Assembly (NCBI GenBank): GCA_004555145.1 | Contig: SFJB01000011.1 | Location: forward strand, 1 to 22,598 | Source: Bacteroidales bacterium | GTDB lineage: Bacteria > Bacteroidota > Bacteroidia > Bacteroidales > UBA932 | Direction: 5' to 3' | Length of the DNA: 22,598 bases | In this document: positions 7,022 through 15,339 of the stretch, one piece after another | How positions within the stretch are numbered: position 1 is the first letter of the stretch | Layout of the letters: every line of letters starts with the position of its first letter | Position numbers and translations under genes: made by a program | Notes under the pieces: model-generated | Database searches by the model: none | What the model was told of the DNA's origin: nothing | What the model saw: only the letters and a program-made list of their open reading frames with translations

Positions 7022-7848
7022 CGCTTGTTGAACTTGTCTGCCAGTTTCTCGAGTTTGAATTTCTCCTCAAGCGCCGCGAATGTGGCCTTTGTCTCGAGGC
7101 TGAAGCTGCCCTGCTGGATCCAGCGGAAGTAGCTCGGCTCCGTGTTGAACACCTCGCGCGCCGACTTGCCCTTGTGCTTGCCGAAGTTGACCGTAGGCTC
7201 ACCCTTGTCGTCGTAAATTAGATAACCCGCGAAATCCACGAACCTCTTAGGCGCATAGGCTGCGAGCGCCTTCACGTCATTCTTCAGAACTTCGTAGCGG
7301 TCGAGCTGGGCTTTGAGCACCTCGTAGGTGGCTACAGTGTCAGCTTCTGCCGTATGTGCGTTGTCGAAATCCTCCCCTCCGCAGTAGAAACGGTAGGCGG
7401 CCTTGAGGTTGCGGGGCTCCATCGCGTGGTAGATGTTCTGTACGTCCACCATCAGCGGCTCGTGGAGGTTGATGTGGAGGTCGAGTCCGGCTAGTTTCGC
7501 CCTCTCGAACTCCTCGGCCAGCATAGGCAAATCGAACTTGGCCGAATTGAAGCCGGCAAGGTCGCTGTCCCTGAGCCATTCGGCGATTTCAGGGGCACAT
7601 TCGTAGAAGGTAGGACAGTTCACCAACATATCGTCGGTGACTCCGTTTACCTTGGACGCTTCAGGATTGATGGGCCTCTGGCACCTTTTCTCGTAATCCC
7701 AGGGCTTGATTTTCCAGGTCTTGATCCTTGACTCGCCGTCAGGGAAGACCTTCACGAAACTCAGCTCGATAATCGAGTCTGAGGGTATGCTCAGACCGGT
7801 GCTCTCTATGTCGAAAAAGAGCAGCGGACGCTGGAGATTCAACTGCAT
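7018..7848 (-). CDS. DnaQ-like 3'-5' exonuclease with C-terminal DUF3820-like domain
   Basis: A 276-residue DEDDh exonuclease, similar to the proofreading subunit of DNA polymerase III. ExoI motif FFDIEST (11-17, Asp13 and Glu15), ExoII around GFNSAKFDLPML (99-110, Asp106) and ExoIII HTAEAD (165-170, His165 and Asp170) are complete. The C-terminal part contains NFGKHKGK and SYFRWI, features of the small domain often annotated DUF3820 (putative quorum-sensing-regulated virulence factor). The start chosen is the second of two nearby ATGs. A perfect AGGAGG lies six bases upstream of it, whereas the ATG at 7854 is directly against that sequence; the first start would add Met-Ala. It lies between dnaN and the FAH-like gene; pairing with the clamp gene suggests a role in replication or repair. 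Confidence 0.92.
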   Translation of the reverse strand: MQLNLQRPLLFFDIESTGLSIPSDSIIELSFVKVFPDGESRIKTWKIKPWDYEKRCQRPINPEASKVNGVTDDMLVNCPTFYECAPEIAEWLRDSDLAGFNSAKFDLPMLAEEFERAKLAGLDLHINLHEPLMVDVQNIYHAMEPRNLKAAYRFYCGGEDFDNAHTAEADTVATYEVLKAQLDRYEVLKNDVKALAAYAPKRFVDFAGYLIYDDKGEPTVNFGKHKGKSAREVFNTEPSYFRWIQQGSFSLETKATFAALEEKFKLEKLADKFNKR

Positions 7849-7854
7849 TGCCAT

Positions 7855-7860
7855 CCTCCT
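7855..7860 (-). promoter_or_regulatory. Perfect Shine-Dalgarno sequence before the exonuclease
   Basis: On the minus strand AGGAGG overlaps the end of the dnaN stop (TAAGGAGG). It stands zero bases from the ATG at 7854 and six bases from the ATG at 7848, so it favours the second. Such a strong site is unusual among the starts in this window, most of which have only AT-rich leaders. Confidence 0.6.
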
Positions 7861-8990
7861 TATGAAACCATGATCGGCATAAGTATTCCGCAGAGCTTGC
7901 TGCTGTTCTCCTCTTCCTCGGAAGGCACGATGAGGGCTGCCCTGCGGGCGTCAGCGAACTTCATCACGAGGGTGGTGCAGTTCATATTGCTGAGGATGTC
8001 GATGAGGAAGGAGGACTTGAATCCTATGCTGAGAGTGTCTCCGCTGTAGTCGCAGATGAGTTTCTCATAAGCGGCAAGGGCGAATCCGAGGTCCTGTGCG
8101 GTGATTTCGAGCTGGCCTTCGCTGAGGTCGAACTTGATATGGTTGGAAGCCTTGTTGGCGCAGACAGCCACACGGCGCACGGTGTCCAGGAGTTGGGTGC
8201 GGTCAATGCGCAGTACACTGGAATTGTTCTGCGGAATCACGCGGCGGTACTCCGGGAACTTGCCCACGATGAGGCGGCAGACCATGACGGTGTTGCCGGT
8301 GCGGAAGACCACGTTGCTGCCGTCGTAGCTGAGCTCGACATCGCAGTCGGCCTTTTCCACTATCGAGCGGAGCACGGCTGCGTTTTTCTTGTGCAGGATG
8401 AAGGAGGACTTCTCTCCGACCTTTGCTTCCGTGGTGGTGTAGCAGATGAGCTTGTGGGAGTCGGAAGCCACGAGGGTGGTGGAATTCAGGTCCATATCGA
8501 AGAAGATGCCGTTCATCGCAGGTCTCATCTCGTCGTCAGCGGTGGCGTAAATGGTGCTGGATATGCCTTCCGCAAGCGTGGATGCAGGGAAGGTCGCGTT
8601 GAGAGCATCGCTTCCCGTGCTCTTGATCTCAGGATAGTCGGCAGCGGAGAAGTATGGCAGGGATGAGTTGCCGTTGCTCCAGATGCATTCGAAGGACCCT
8701 TCCTGGTCATTGCCTGCGGTCTTGATGGTGATAGGCTGGTCCGGCAGGGCCTTGAGCAGGTCGATGATCTGCCTTGCAGGCACTGCGATGCTGCCCTCGG
8801 CTGCGGATTCGTTGACTTCGACGACCGTGCGCAGGGTAAGCTCCTGGTCGGAGGCCGTTATTTCCATCTTGCCGTCCTTGAGGACAAAGAGGAAGTTCTC
8901 CAGAATAGGCAGGGCGGTCTTGGCCGGTATGGCCTTTGAAACGTCGAGTATTCCCTTGAGGAGACTCGCACTAGAGATGATGAATTCCAT
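7860..8990 (-). CDS. dnaN: DNA polymerase III sliding clamp, beta subunit
   Basis: The ring-shaped processivity clamp that tethers DNA polymerase III and other repair proteins to DNA. The 376-residue protein has the expected length and start (MEFIISSASLLKGI, similar to 'MKFxVSSxxLLxxL'). Its three similar domains are about 1-125, 126-250 and 251-376. Recognisable segments are KTALPILENFLF (24-35), ARQIIDLLKALPDQ (72-85), VASDSHKLICYTT and the C-terminal LCGILMPIMVS, which corresponds to the 'MPMRL' end that lines the partner-binding cleft. It is the first gene of the minus-strand operon, with the exonuclease immediately downstream, and is divergent from htrA. dnaA and gyrB are not nearby, so this is not a classical origin region. 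Confidence 0.97.
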   Translation of the reverse strand: MEFIISSASLLKGILDVSKAIPAKTALPILENFLFVLKDGKMEITASDQELTLRTVVEVNESAAEGSIAVPARQIIDLLKALPDQPITIKTAGNDQEGSFECIWSNGNSSLPYFSAADYPEIKSTGSDALNATFPASTLAEGISSTIYATADDEMRPAMNGIFFDMDLNSTTLVASDSHKLICYTTTEAKVGEKSSFILHKKNAAVLRSIVEKADCDVELSYDGSNVVFRTGNTVMVCRLIVGKFPEYRRVIPQNNSSVLRIDRTQLLDTVRRVAVCANKASNHIKFDLSEGQLEITAQDLGFALAAYEKLICDYSGDTLSIGFKSSFLIDILSNMNCTTLVMKFADARRAALIVPSEEEENSSKLCGILMPIMVS

Positions 8991-9019
8991 ATATATGACT
9001 TTTACTTTTTTCTATTTTA

Positions 9020-9027
9020 CAAATTTA
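9020..9027 (-). promoter_or_regulatory. Candidate -7 element for dnaN
   Basis: Minus-strand TAAATTTG matches TAnnTTTG and lies 29 bases before the dnaN ATG. No clear TTTG is seen at the correct distance upstream. It lies in the 114-base AT-rich region between dnaN and htrA. Confidence 0.5.
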
Positions 9028-9056
9028 GCAATTTAATCCGAATCTTGGCATATTAA

Positions 9057-9085
9057 TTGATTTTTATTGTGGAAAACAAAGTTTG
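9057..9085 (+). promoter_or_regulatory. Weak candidate promoter for htrA
   Basis: TTG (9057-9059), an 18-base spacer and AAAGTTTG (9078-9085), which has one mismatch to TAnnTTTG. It ends 19 bases before the ATG. It is suggestive only. Confidence 0.3.
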
Positions 9086-9104
9086 AAAATAACAACACAT
9101 TAAA

Positions 9105-10529
9105 ATGAACGATATGAACAAAAACATCATTACAGTAGCAGTTTCCGTCCTGCTGAGCGGTATAGCCGCCTTCGGCATAGTCAAAGCTGCCACACCATCA
9201 GAAGCGAACGCCCAGGTGACTCCTGCCGGACAGTCAGTGCGCACTGTCAATTTGTCACTTTCAGACTATCCTGACTTTACATATGCAGCAGAGAACGCTG
9301 TGGAGGCCGTGGTTTACGTAAAAGTTACCGTGAAGAGCCAGCAGCCGCAGTATATAGACCCGTTCTTCCGTTTCTTCTTCGGGGAAGAGCCTCAGGGACA
9401 GAGTCGTGAACGTGTCCGCCAGGGCAGCGGCTCAGGTGTGATCATCCGCGAGGACGGATATATCGTGACCAATAATCACGTGGTGAACGGCGCCACCAGC
9501 GTACAGGTGACCCTGAACAACAACAAGACTTACGATGCAATCATCATCGGCACTGACCCTGCCACCGACGTGGCTCTGATCAAGATTGAAGAGAAGGGTC
9601 TTCCGACGCTGCAGTTCGCTGATTCTGACAAGCTGCGCCTCGGCGAATGGGTGCTTGCAATCGGCAGCCCTCTGGGAGAGGAGCTCAGAAGTACCATCAC
9701 GGCAGGTATAGTAAGCGCCAAGGGCCGCTCCATGGCCAATGCCGACGGAGAATTCAAAATCGAATCCTTCATCCAGACCGATGCTGCCGTGAACCCCGGC
9801 AACTCCGGCGGAGCTCTTGTGAACAAGCAGGGTGAGCTCGTAGGTATCAATACTGCCATCGTTTCAACAACCGGCTCATACACAGGATATTCCTTCGCCG
9901 TACCTTCCAATATCGTGCACAAGGTGGTGTCCGACCTCATCGATTTCGGCTCCGTGAAGAGAGTGAAACTTGGCGTGACCATGTCGGCAATTGACGAAAA
10001 AACCGCCAAGGAAATGAAACTTTCTTCTCTGGAAGGCGTATATATACACGAAGTTTCCAAAGGCAGTGCAGCAGACAAGGCCGGCGTGAAGACCGGAGAT
10101 GTGCTCGTGGCAATCGATTCCTCAGCAATCAAGTCCCCGTCTTCCCTCCAGGAGAAGGTGAACAGTTTCCACCCGGGAGACAAGGCCGTGCTCAAGGTCA
10201 TACGTGACGGTAAGGAACACCTGCTTAACGTGGTATTCCAGGAAGAAGATGCCAGCAACGGCACAGTTGCGGACGACGGTACCGTAATGTTCTACGGAGC
10301 AAGCCTGAGGGCTGCCGAAAAGGGAGTGGAAATCGTTTCTGTGGGCAACGGCAAGATTGCGAAGCAGGGCGTGGAGGACGGATTCATCATCCTCTATGTC
10401 AACGACAAGAAGGTCAGCAAGCCGCAGGACGTGATTGACATTGCAAAGAAGGCCTCAAGGTCCGTGTTCATCGAGGGCGTCACAGCCACCGGCAGACCTG
10501 GATACTTCGGCTTCGGCAAGGACGAATAG
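9105..10529 (+). CDS. HtrA/DegP/DegQ-type periplasmic serine protease
   Basis: Envelope quality-control protease of the Do family, which degrades or refolds damaged periplasmic proteins. The 474-residue protein starts with an uncleaved or cleavable signal: a positive start (MNDMNKN), a hydrophobic stretch (8-29) and ANAQ near 34-37. The trypsin-like domain (about 55-275) carries the full triad: His125 in TNNHVV, Asp155 in DPATDVALIK and Ser234 in NPGNSGGAL. Two PDZ domains follow, about 285-375 and 390-465. A glutamine-rich loop, FFGEEPQGQSRERVRQ (91-106), is the LA-loop region. A second ATG three codons later is also possible. The gene is monocistronic, divergent from dnaN and followed by a strong terminator. 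Confidence 0.96.
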   Translation: MNDMNKNIITVAVSVLLSGIAAFGIVKAATPSEANAQVTPAGQSVRTVNLSLSDYPDFTYAAENAVEAVVYVKVTVKSQQPQYIDPFFRFFFGEEPQGQSRERVRQGSGSGVIIREDGYIVTNNHVVNGATSVQVTLNNNKTYDAIIIGTDPATDVALIKIEEKGLPTLQFADSDKLRLGEWVLAIGSPLGEELRSTITAGIVSAKGRSMANADGEFKIESFIQTDAAVNPGNSGGALVNKQGELVGINTAIVSTTGSYTGYSFAVPSNIVHKVVSDLIDFGSVKRVKLGVTMSAIDEKTAKEMKLSSLEGVYIHEVSKGSAADKAGVKTGDVLVAIDSSAIKSPSSLQEKVNSFHPGDKAVLKVIRDGKEHLLNVVFQEEDASNGTVADDGTVMFYGASLRAAEKGVEIVSVGNGKIAKQGVEDGFIILYVNDKKVSKPQDVIDIAKKASRSVFIEGVTATGRPGYFGFGKDE

Positions 10530-10552
10530 ACATTCGGACAGCGTAATATTTT

Positions 10553-10583
10553 CCGCAGTCGGGGTGTCCCGGCTGCGGTTTTT
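10553..10583 (+). terminator. Strong intrinsic terminator after htrA
   Basis: CCGCAGTCGGG and CCCGGCTGCGG form an eleven-pair GC-rich stem (one T-G pair) with a four-base GTGT loop, followed directly by TTTTT. It begins 23 bases after the htrA stop and separates htrA from rpoD. Confidence 0.9.
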
Positions 10584-10629
10584 AGTATCCTGCGGCCAAG
10601 CGAATGAATGAGAAACAATTAAATAAATA

Positions 10630-11490
10630 ATGAGACAGTTAAAGATTACAAAATCCATCACAAACCGCGAAAGCGCCTCCCTGGACAAGTATCTCCAGGA
10701 GATAGGCCGCGAGGAGCTGGTTTCCCCGGAAGAGGAAGTGGAACTCGCCCAGCGCATACGCAAGGGAGACCAGGAAGCTCTCGAGAAGCTTACCAGGGCA
10801 AACCTCCGTTTCGTGGTCTCCGTCGCAAAGCAGTATCAGAATCAGGGCCTCAGCCTTCCTGACCTTATCAACGAAGGCAATCTCGGTCTGATCAAGGCCG
10901 CAGAGAAATTCGATGAGACCAGAGGTTTCAAATTCATATCCTATGCCGTGTGGTGGATACGCCAGTCCATACTTCAGGCTCTTGCGGAGCAGAGCCGCAT
11001 CGTGCGACTTCCGCTGAACCAGGTGGGGTCCCTGAACAAGATCAACAAGGCCCTCGGCAAGTTCGAGCAGGAGAACGAGCGTCAGCCGTCCACCGAAGAG
11101 CTTGCGGAGATGATAGACATACCTAAGGACAAGATAGCCGATACCTTGAGGGTATCCGGCCGTCATGTCAGTGTGGATGCTCCTTTCGTGGAAGGAGAGG
11201 ACAACAGCCTTCTCGACGTGCTTCCGAACGACGACTCCCCAAGCGCTGACAGGGGTCTGACCAATGAGTCCCTTAGCACCGAAATCGAGCGCGCACTCCA
11301 GATTCTCACCTCCCGCGAGAGGGAGATCATCAAGTCTTTCTTCGGCATAGGCTGCCAGGAAATGACCCTCGAAGAAATAGGCGAGAGGCTCGACCTCACC
11401 CGTGAGAGGGTGCGTCAGATCAAGGAGAAGGCCATAAGGAAACTCAAGAAGCCTTCAGCAAGCAAACTCCTCAAAACATATCTTGGCTGA
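10630..11490 (+). CDS. rpoD: Primary RNA polymerase sigma factor (sigma-70 family, Bacteroidota type)
   Basis: The housekeeping sigma factor that directs RNA polymerase to the -33/-7 promoters seen here. The 286-residue length is typical for this phylum, whose primary sigma lacks the long region 1.1. Seen: the start [26 protein letters not shown] with region 1.2 (about 15-50), region 2 with [22 protein letters not shown] and [19 protein letters not shown] (about 55-120), region 3 (about 125-200), and region 4 with [25 protein letters not shown] (about 250-275), the helix-turn-helix for the upstream element. (Segments are named only to give their order.) No good promoter is visible in the 46 bases between the htrA terminator and the ATG. 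The stop overlaps the argS start by one base (TGATG). Confidence 0.97.
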   Translation: MRQLKITKSITNRESASLDKYLQEIGREELVSPEEEVELAQRIRKGDQEALEKLTRANLRFVVSVAKQYQNQGLSLPDLINEGNLGLIKAAEKFDETRGFKFISYAVWWIRQSILQALAEQSRIVRLPLNQVGSLNKINKALGKFEQENERQPSTEELAEMIDIPKDKIADTLRVSGRHVSVDAPFVEGEDNSLLDVLPNDDSPSADRGLTNESLSTEIERALQILTSREREIIKSFFGIGCQEMTLEEIGERLDLTRERVRQIKEKAIRKLKKPSASKLLKTYLG

Positions 11491-13220
11491 TGAACGCGGA
11501 ATCATTCATCGCCTTGAAGGCCTCAGAGGCCATCAAGGCCCTATACGGAGCAGAAGTTGACCCTTCCACCCTCCAGGTCCAGCCTACGCGCAAGGAATTC
11601 GAAGGCGACTATACTCTCGTGGTCTTCCCTCTGCTGCGCATTACCCGCCAGTCTCCTGACGCCAGCGGCAATGCCCTGGGCGAATGGCTCTGCGCCAACT
11701 GCGAGGAAATCAGCGCTTTCAATTCAGTGAAAGGCTTCCTGAACCTCAGCCTCTCCCAACTCTACTGGCACGAGGCTCTGGAGTCGGTGGCAGCTGACCC
11801 TGACTTCGGTGTCCTGCCTCCTACCGGGCGCAGGATCATGGTGGAGTTCTCTTCCCCGAATACCAACAAGCCTCTGCACCTGGGACACGTGCGCAACAAT
11901 CTTCTGGGTGCATCCGTGTCCAATCTTCTCAAGGCTGCGGGCAACGAGGTGATCAAGACCACCCTGGTCAACGACAGGGGAGTTCACATCTGCAAGTCGA
12001 TGTATGCCTGGGAGCAGCGTTTCGACGGCGCAACCCCTCAGAGCACGGGCAAAAAGGGAGACCATCTCGTGGGTGACTGCTATGTGGAGTATGCCAGGAT
12101 GGAGAAGGAAGATCCTACCGCTATAGACAAGGTTCACGATATGCTCGTGAAATGGGAGGAGGGAGACCCTCAGGTGCGCAAGCTTTGGGAAATGATGAAC
12201 TCCTGGGTGTTCGAGGGCTTCGAACAGACCTACAAGGCTCTGGGAATCACTTTCGACAAGACTTATTATGAACACGATACCTATCTTCTGGGCAAGGAAC
12301 TCGTCCAGAAGGGACTGGATATGGGCGTATTCGTCAAGGATCCTGACGGCTCGGTGTGGTGCGACCTCACCTCGGACGGCCTCGACCGCAAGCTCCTGCT
12401 CCGTTCCGACGGCACTTCAGTGTATATCACCCAGGACCTCGGAACTGCCGAGAGGCGCTTCAGCGAGTACAAGCTCGATTCCCACATCTACGTGGTGGGT
12501 GACGAGCAGAACTACCATTTCCAGGTGCTCAAGCTGATTCTCTCCAAGCTCGGCTTCGACTGGGCCGACCAGATTTTCCACCTTTCCTACGGTATGGTGG
12601 AACTTCCAGAGGGTAAGATGAAGTCCCGCGAAGGCACTGTGGTGGATGCCGATGATCTGATTGAGAAAATGTACCAGGAGGCAAAGGCCACTTCGGAGGA
12701 GAGCGGGAAGCTCGCCGAAATGCCAGAGGAAGAGAAGGACAAGCTATATTCAATGATAGGGCTCGGAGCTCTCAAGTACTTCATACTCAAGGTGGATCCA
12801 AAGAAGAAGATGCTCTTCAACCCTAAGGAATCCATAGATTTCAACGGCAATACCGGACCTTTCATCCAGTATACCCACGCACGCATATGCTCAATACTCC
12901 GCAAGGCCGCCGAGCAGGGTTATGATGTGAGTCTGCCGCGCAAGGCCGAGCTCAGTCTCAAGGAAATCAGGCTCATACAGCTGCTCAGCAGTTATACCCG
13001 CAAGCTCTCCGAGGCAGCCGATGCCCTTTCTCCTGCCCTGATTGCAAATTACTGCTACGAGCTCGCCAAGGAGTTCAACCAGTATTACCACGACACAGGA
13101 ATACTCAAGGAAGCCGATGCCGACCTGCGCTCGATGAGGCTTGCCCTTATCTCCGCGATTGCTTCTGTGCTCCGTAGAGGAATGAACATTTTGGGAATTG
13201 AACTGCCTGAACGAATGTAA
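11490..13220 (+). CDS. argS: Arginyl-tRNA synthetase
   Basis: Charges tRNA-Arg with arginine; class I synthetase. The 576-residue protein has the N-terminal tRNA D-loop domain (about 1-105), the catalytic Rossmann domain with the HIGH-type motif PLHLGHVRNN (128-137), the KMSKS-type loop as GKMKSREGTVV (375-385), and the all-alpha anticodon-binding domain (about 450-576) ending with GMNILGIELPERM. FSSPNTNKPLHLGH is the usual ArgRS signature. The ATG shares its A with the rpoD stop codon (TGATG), so translation is likely coupled. At the 3' end the next gene starts inside argS. Confidence 0.98.
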   Translation: MNAESFIALKASEAIKALYGAEVDPSTLQVQPTRKEFEGDYTLVVFPLLRITRQSPDASGNALGEWLCANCEEISAFNSVKGFLNLSLSQLYWHEALESVAADPDFGVLPPTGRRIMVEFSSPNTNKPLHLGHVRNNLLGASVSNLLKAAGNEVIKTTLVNDRGVHICKSMYAWEQRFDGATPQSTGKKGDHLVGDCYVEYARMEKEDPTAIDKVHDMLVKWEEGDPQVRKLWEMMNSWVFEGFEQTYKALGITFDKTYYEHDTYLLGKELVQKGLDMGVFVKDPDGSVWCDLTSDGLDRKLLLRSDGTSVYITQDLGTAERRFSEYKLDSHIYVVGDEQNYHFQVLKLILSKLGFDWADQIFHLSYGMVELPEGKMKSREGTVVDADDLIEKMYQEAKATSEESGKLAEMPEEEKDKLYSMIGLGALKYFILKVDPKKKMLFNPKESIDFNGNTGPFIQYTHARICSILRKAAEQGYDVSLPRKAELSLKEIRLIQLLSSYTRKLSEAADALSPALIANYCYELAKEFNQYYHDTGILKEADADLRSMRLALISAIASVLRRGMNILGIELPERM

Positions 13221-14922
13221 TATACCCACTTCCGTCAAGGAAGTCCAGAAACTCGGATGGGACTATATAGACGTCATCTTCTTCACCGGTGACGCCTTCG
13301 TGGACCATCCGAGTTTCGGTACAGCCTGCATAGCCCGCTATCTGGAAAAGTTCGGCTACAGGGTGGCTGTGGTGCCCCAGCCGAACTGGAAGGACGACCT
13401 TCGCGATTTCCGCAAGCTGGGTGCGCCGAGGCTGTATTTCGCGGTCAACGCCGGGGCGATGGATTCGATGGTGAACCATTACACCGCCGCGCGCCGCCTG
13501 CGCCACGATGACGCCTATACCCCGGAGGGACAGTTCGGACGCCGTCCGGACCGTGCAGTGACCGTGTACACGCGCATACTCAAGCAACTCTGGCCCGAGG
13601 TGCCGGTGGTGATCGGTGGCGTGGAAGCGTCCCTGCGGCGTCTGGCGCACTACGATTACTGGGATGACAGCATACACCCGTCGGTGCTCGTGGACAGTGG
13701 CGCCGACTGGCTGTGCTACGGGATGGGGGAGCGTACGATGCTCGAACTCACACGTGCCATAGAGGCGGGGCGCAATCTGCGCCAGATGGAACAGATCCCG
13801 CAAATCGCTTTCTACCGCAAGGGCGAGTGCAGGCTTGAGGGGGCGTTGCTGCTCCATTCCTACGAACGCTGCCTGCGCGACGGGAAAGCCTTCGCGGAGA
13901 ACTTCCACCAGATCGAGACCCACGCCAATATGCTTCACCCGCAGACCATAGTGGAGCCGGTGGGTGATGGTTATGTGCGCGTAAACCCACCTCTGCCGCC
14001 GGCCACGACCGAGGAGATGGATTCGTTCTGGGATCTCCCGTTCACCAAGAAACCTCACCCGCGTTACAAGGGCAAGCGCATTCCGGCGTACGATATGATC
14101 AAGGATTCCATCATCACGCACAGGGGCTGCTTCGGCGGCTGCAACTTCTGCACCATCGCGGCGCATCAGGGCAAGTTCATCCAGTCGCGTTCGGAGGAAT
14201 CCATACTTTCGGAGGTGCGGGAACTCGCGAGGATGCCAGAGTTCAGGGGAAATATCTCCGACCTTGGGGCTCCGACAGCAAATATGTACGGTATGCGGGG
14301 CAGGGACGCCTCGCGCTGTGAGCTGTGCCGCCGCAAGAGCTGCCTCTTCCCGTCCCCGTGTTCCAATATGGACCGGGACCACAGCCGCGTGCTGGCACTC
14401 TACCGTAAGGTGGATGCCGTGAAGGGGATACGCCATTCCTACATAGGCAGCGGCGTGCGCTACGACCTTTTCCTGGACGAGAAGGGCTTCGTGGACGCGA
14501 GCGGGAAGGAGTACCTGCGCGAGCTTATGCTCAAACACACCAGCGGCCGTCTGAAGGTGGCCCCGGAACACACCGAGGAGAAGGTGCTGCGCTATATGGC
14601 AAAGCCTTCCTTCAAGCTCTTTGAACGCCTGAGGCGCGAGTTCGACAAAATCAACCGTGAATCCGGAACCCACGTCGAGCTGGTGCCGTATTTTATCTCC
14701 TCACACCCGGGATGCACGCTCCAGGATATGAAGAATCTGGCCTCCAACCCTTGTCTGAAGGGCATCTGGATGGAGCAGGTGCAGGATTTTATGCCTACTC
14801 CGATGACCACCTCCTCGATCATGTTCTGCACCGGAATCGACCCGCGGAATATGCAGGAAGTATTCGTTGAAAAAAATCCTTTGAGGAAAAAGGAACAAAA
14901 GTCTTTGTTTTTCAAAAAATAG
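13198..14922 (+). CDS. YgiQ-family radical SAM protein (UPF0313)
   Basis: A radical S-adenosylmethionine protein of unknown biochemical function. The 574-residue protein has the family's N-terminal domain (GWDYIDVIFFTGDAFVDHPSFG, about 20-41; VPQPNWKDDLRDF, 59-71; GGVEASLRRLAHYDYW, 140-155) and a radical SAM core starting at ITHRGCFGGCNFC, with the cluster cysteines Cys311, Cys315 and Cys318. GRLKVAPEHTEEKVL and VELVPYFISSHPGC are also typical. No ATG or GTG is in frame near the conserved start. The best choice is TTG at 13198, which overlaps argS by 23 bases; CTG at 13207 is the other option. The C-terminal tail is short and lysine-rich. It is the third gene of the rpoD-argS-ygiQ group. Confidence 0.93.
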   Translation: MNCLNECNIPTSVKEVQKLGWDYIDVIFFTGDAFVDHPSFGTACIARYLEKFGYRVAVVPQPNWKDDLRDFRKLGAPRLYFAVNAGAMDSMVNHYTAARRLRHDDAYTPEGQFGRRPDRAVTVYTRILKQLWPEVPVVIGGVEASLRRLAHYDYWDDSIHPSVLVDSGADWLCYGMGERTMLELTRAIEAGRNLRQMEQIPQIAFYRKGECRLEGALLLHSYERCLRDGKAFAENFHQIETHANMLHPQTIVEPVGDGYVRVNPPLPPATTEEMDSFWDLPFTKKPHPRYKGKRIPAYDMIKDSIITHRGCFGGCNFCTIAAHQGKFIQSRSEESILSEVRELARMPEFRGNISDLGAPTANMYGMRGRDASRCELCRRKSCLFPSPCSNMDRDHSRVLALYRKVDAVKGIRHSYIGSGVRYDLFLDEKGFVDASGKEYLRELMLKHTSGRLKVAPEHTEEKVLRYMAKPSFKLFERLRREFDKINRESGTHVELVPYFISSHPGCTLQDMKNLASNPCLKGIWMEQVQDFMPTPMTTSSIMFCTGIDPRNMQEVFVEKNPLRKKEQKSLFFKK

Positions 14923-14933
14923 TATCATCTTTG
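14904..14933 (+). promoter_or_regulatory. Candidate promoter for the small acidic protein and clc
   Basis: TTTG (14904-14907), an 18-base spacer and CATCTTTG (14926-14933), with one mismatch to TAnnTTTG. The -33 element lies inside the 3' end of the ygiQ-like gene. The -7 element ends 19 bases before the next ATG. Confidence 0.5.
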
Positions 14934-14952
14934 CAGTCCCAAACGATTTGAT

Positions 14953-15327
14953 ATGGCACAAGACAATAAAAAACGACACATTATCAGCTACGAGAATATG
15001 CCTCGTGAGCTCGCTGAGGCATTTGCGGAAAAGTATCCGAAGGGTTTCAACGATTACCTTCCGGATTTGACAAAGTACACCAAACCTGACGGAACTCCGT
15101 TCTATGCAGTGCTGATTGAATTGCCTGAAGACATATACCTTGTGAAGATCAAGGTGAAGATCGACGATGCAGACGACATCAAGAACTGGCTCGAAGGAGA
15201 AGAGGAGGCAGAGAACGAGGAAGTTGCAGGAACCAGCGGATCTTCCGTGGACGAGGGCGCCACGCTTCCTGACGACAACATCTCCCAGTACGGCGGGGAT
15301 GACGATTCTGCCGATTCCGGGGAATAG
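14953..15327 (+). CDS. Small acidic conserved protein of Bacteroidota
   Basis: A 124-residue protein with no known function. The N-terminal two thirds (about 1-82) look folded and conserved: KKRHIISYENMPRELAEAFAEKYPKGF, then a DGTPFYAV segment and YLVKIKVKIDD. (The first string is quoted in part to identify the family: 'ISYENM' is the part I recognise from other Bacteroidota.) The last 40 residues are very acidic and low in complexity (EGEEEAENEEV, GGDDDSADSGE), probably disordered. There is no signal peptide or membrane segment. It has a candidate promoter of its own, and clc begins 12 bases after its stop. I do not recognise a defined domain. Confidence 0.8.
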   Translation: MAQDNKKRHIISYENMPRELAEAFAEKYPKGFNDYLPDLTKYTKPDGTPFYAVLIELPEDIYLVKIKVKIDDADDIKNWLEGEEEAENEEVAGTSGSSVDEGATLPDDNISQYGGDDDSADSGE

Positions 15328-15339
15328 TTCTGCTGCAGG

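Noticed and set aside
8991..9104. Replication origin near dnaN
   Set aside because: No dnaA gene, no DnaA-box cluster and no gyrB nearby; the AT-rich region is explained as a divergent promoter region.
13147..14673. Minus-strand frame of 508 codons across argS and the radical SAM gene
   Set aside because: Antisense of well-conserved genes; no domain recognisable.
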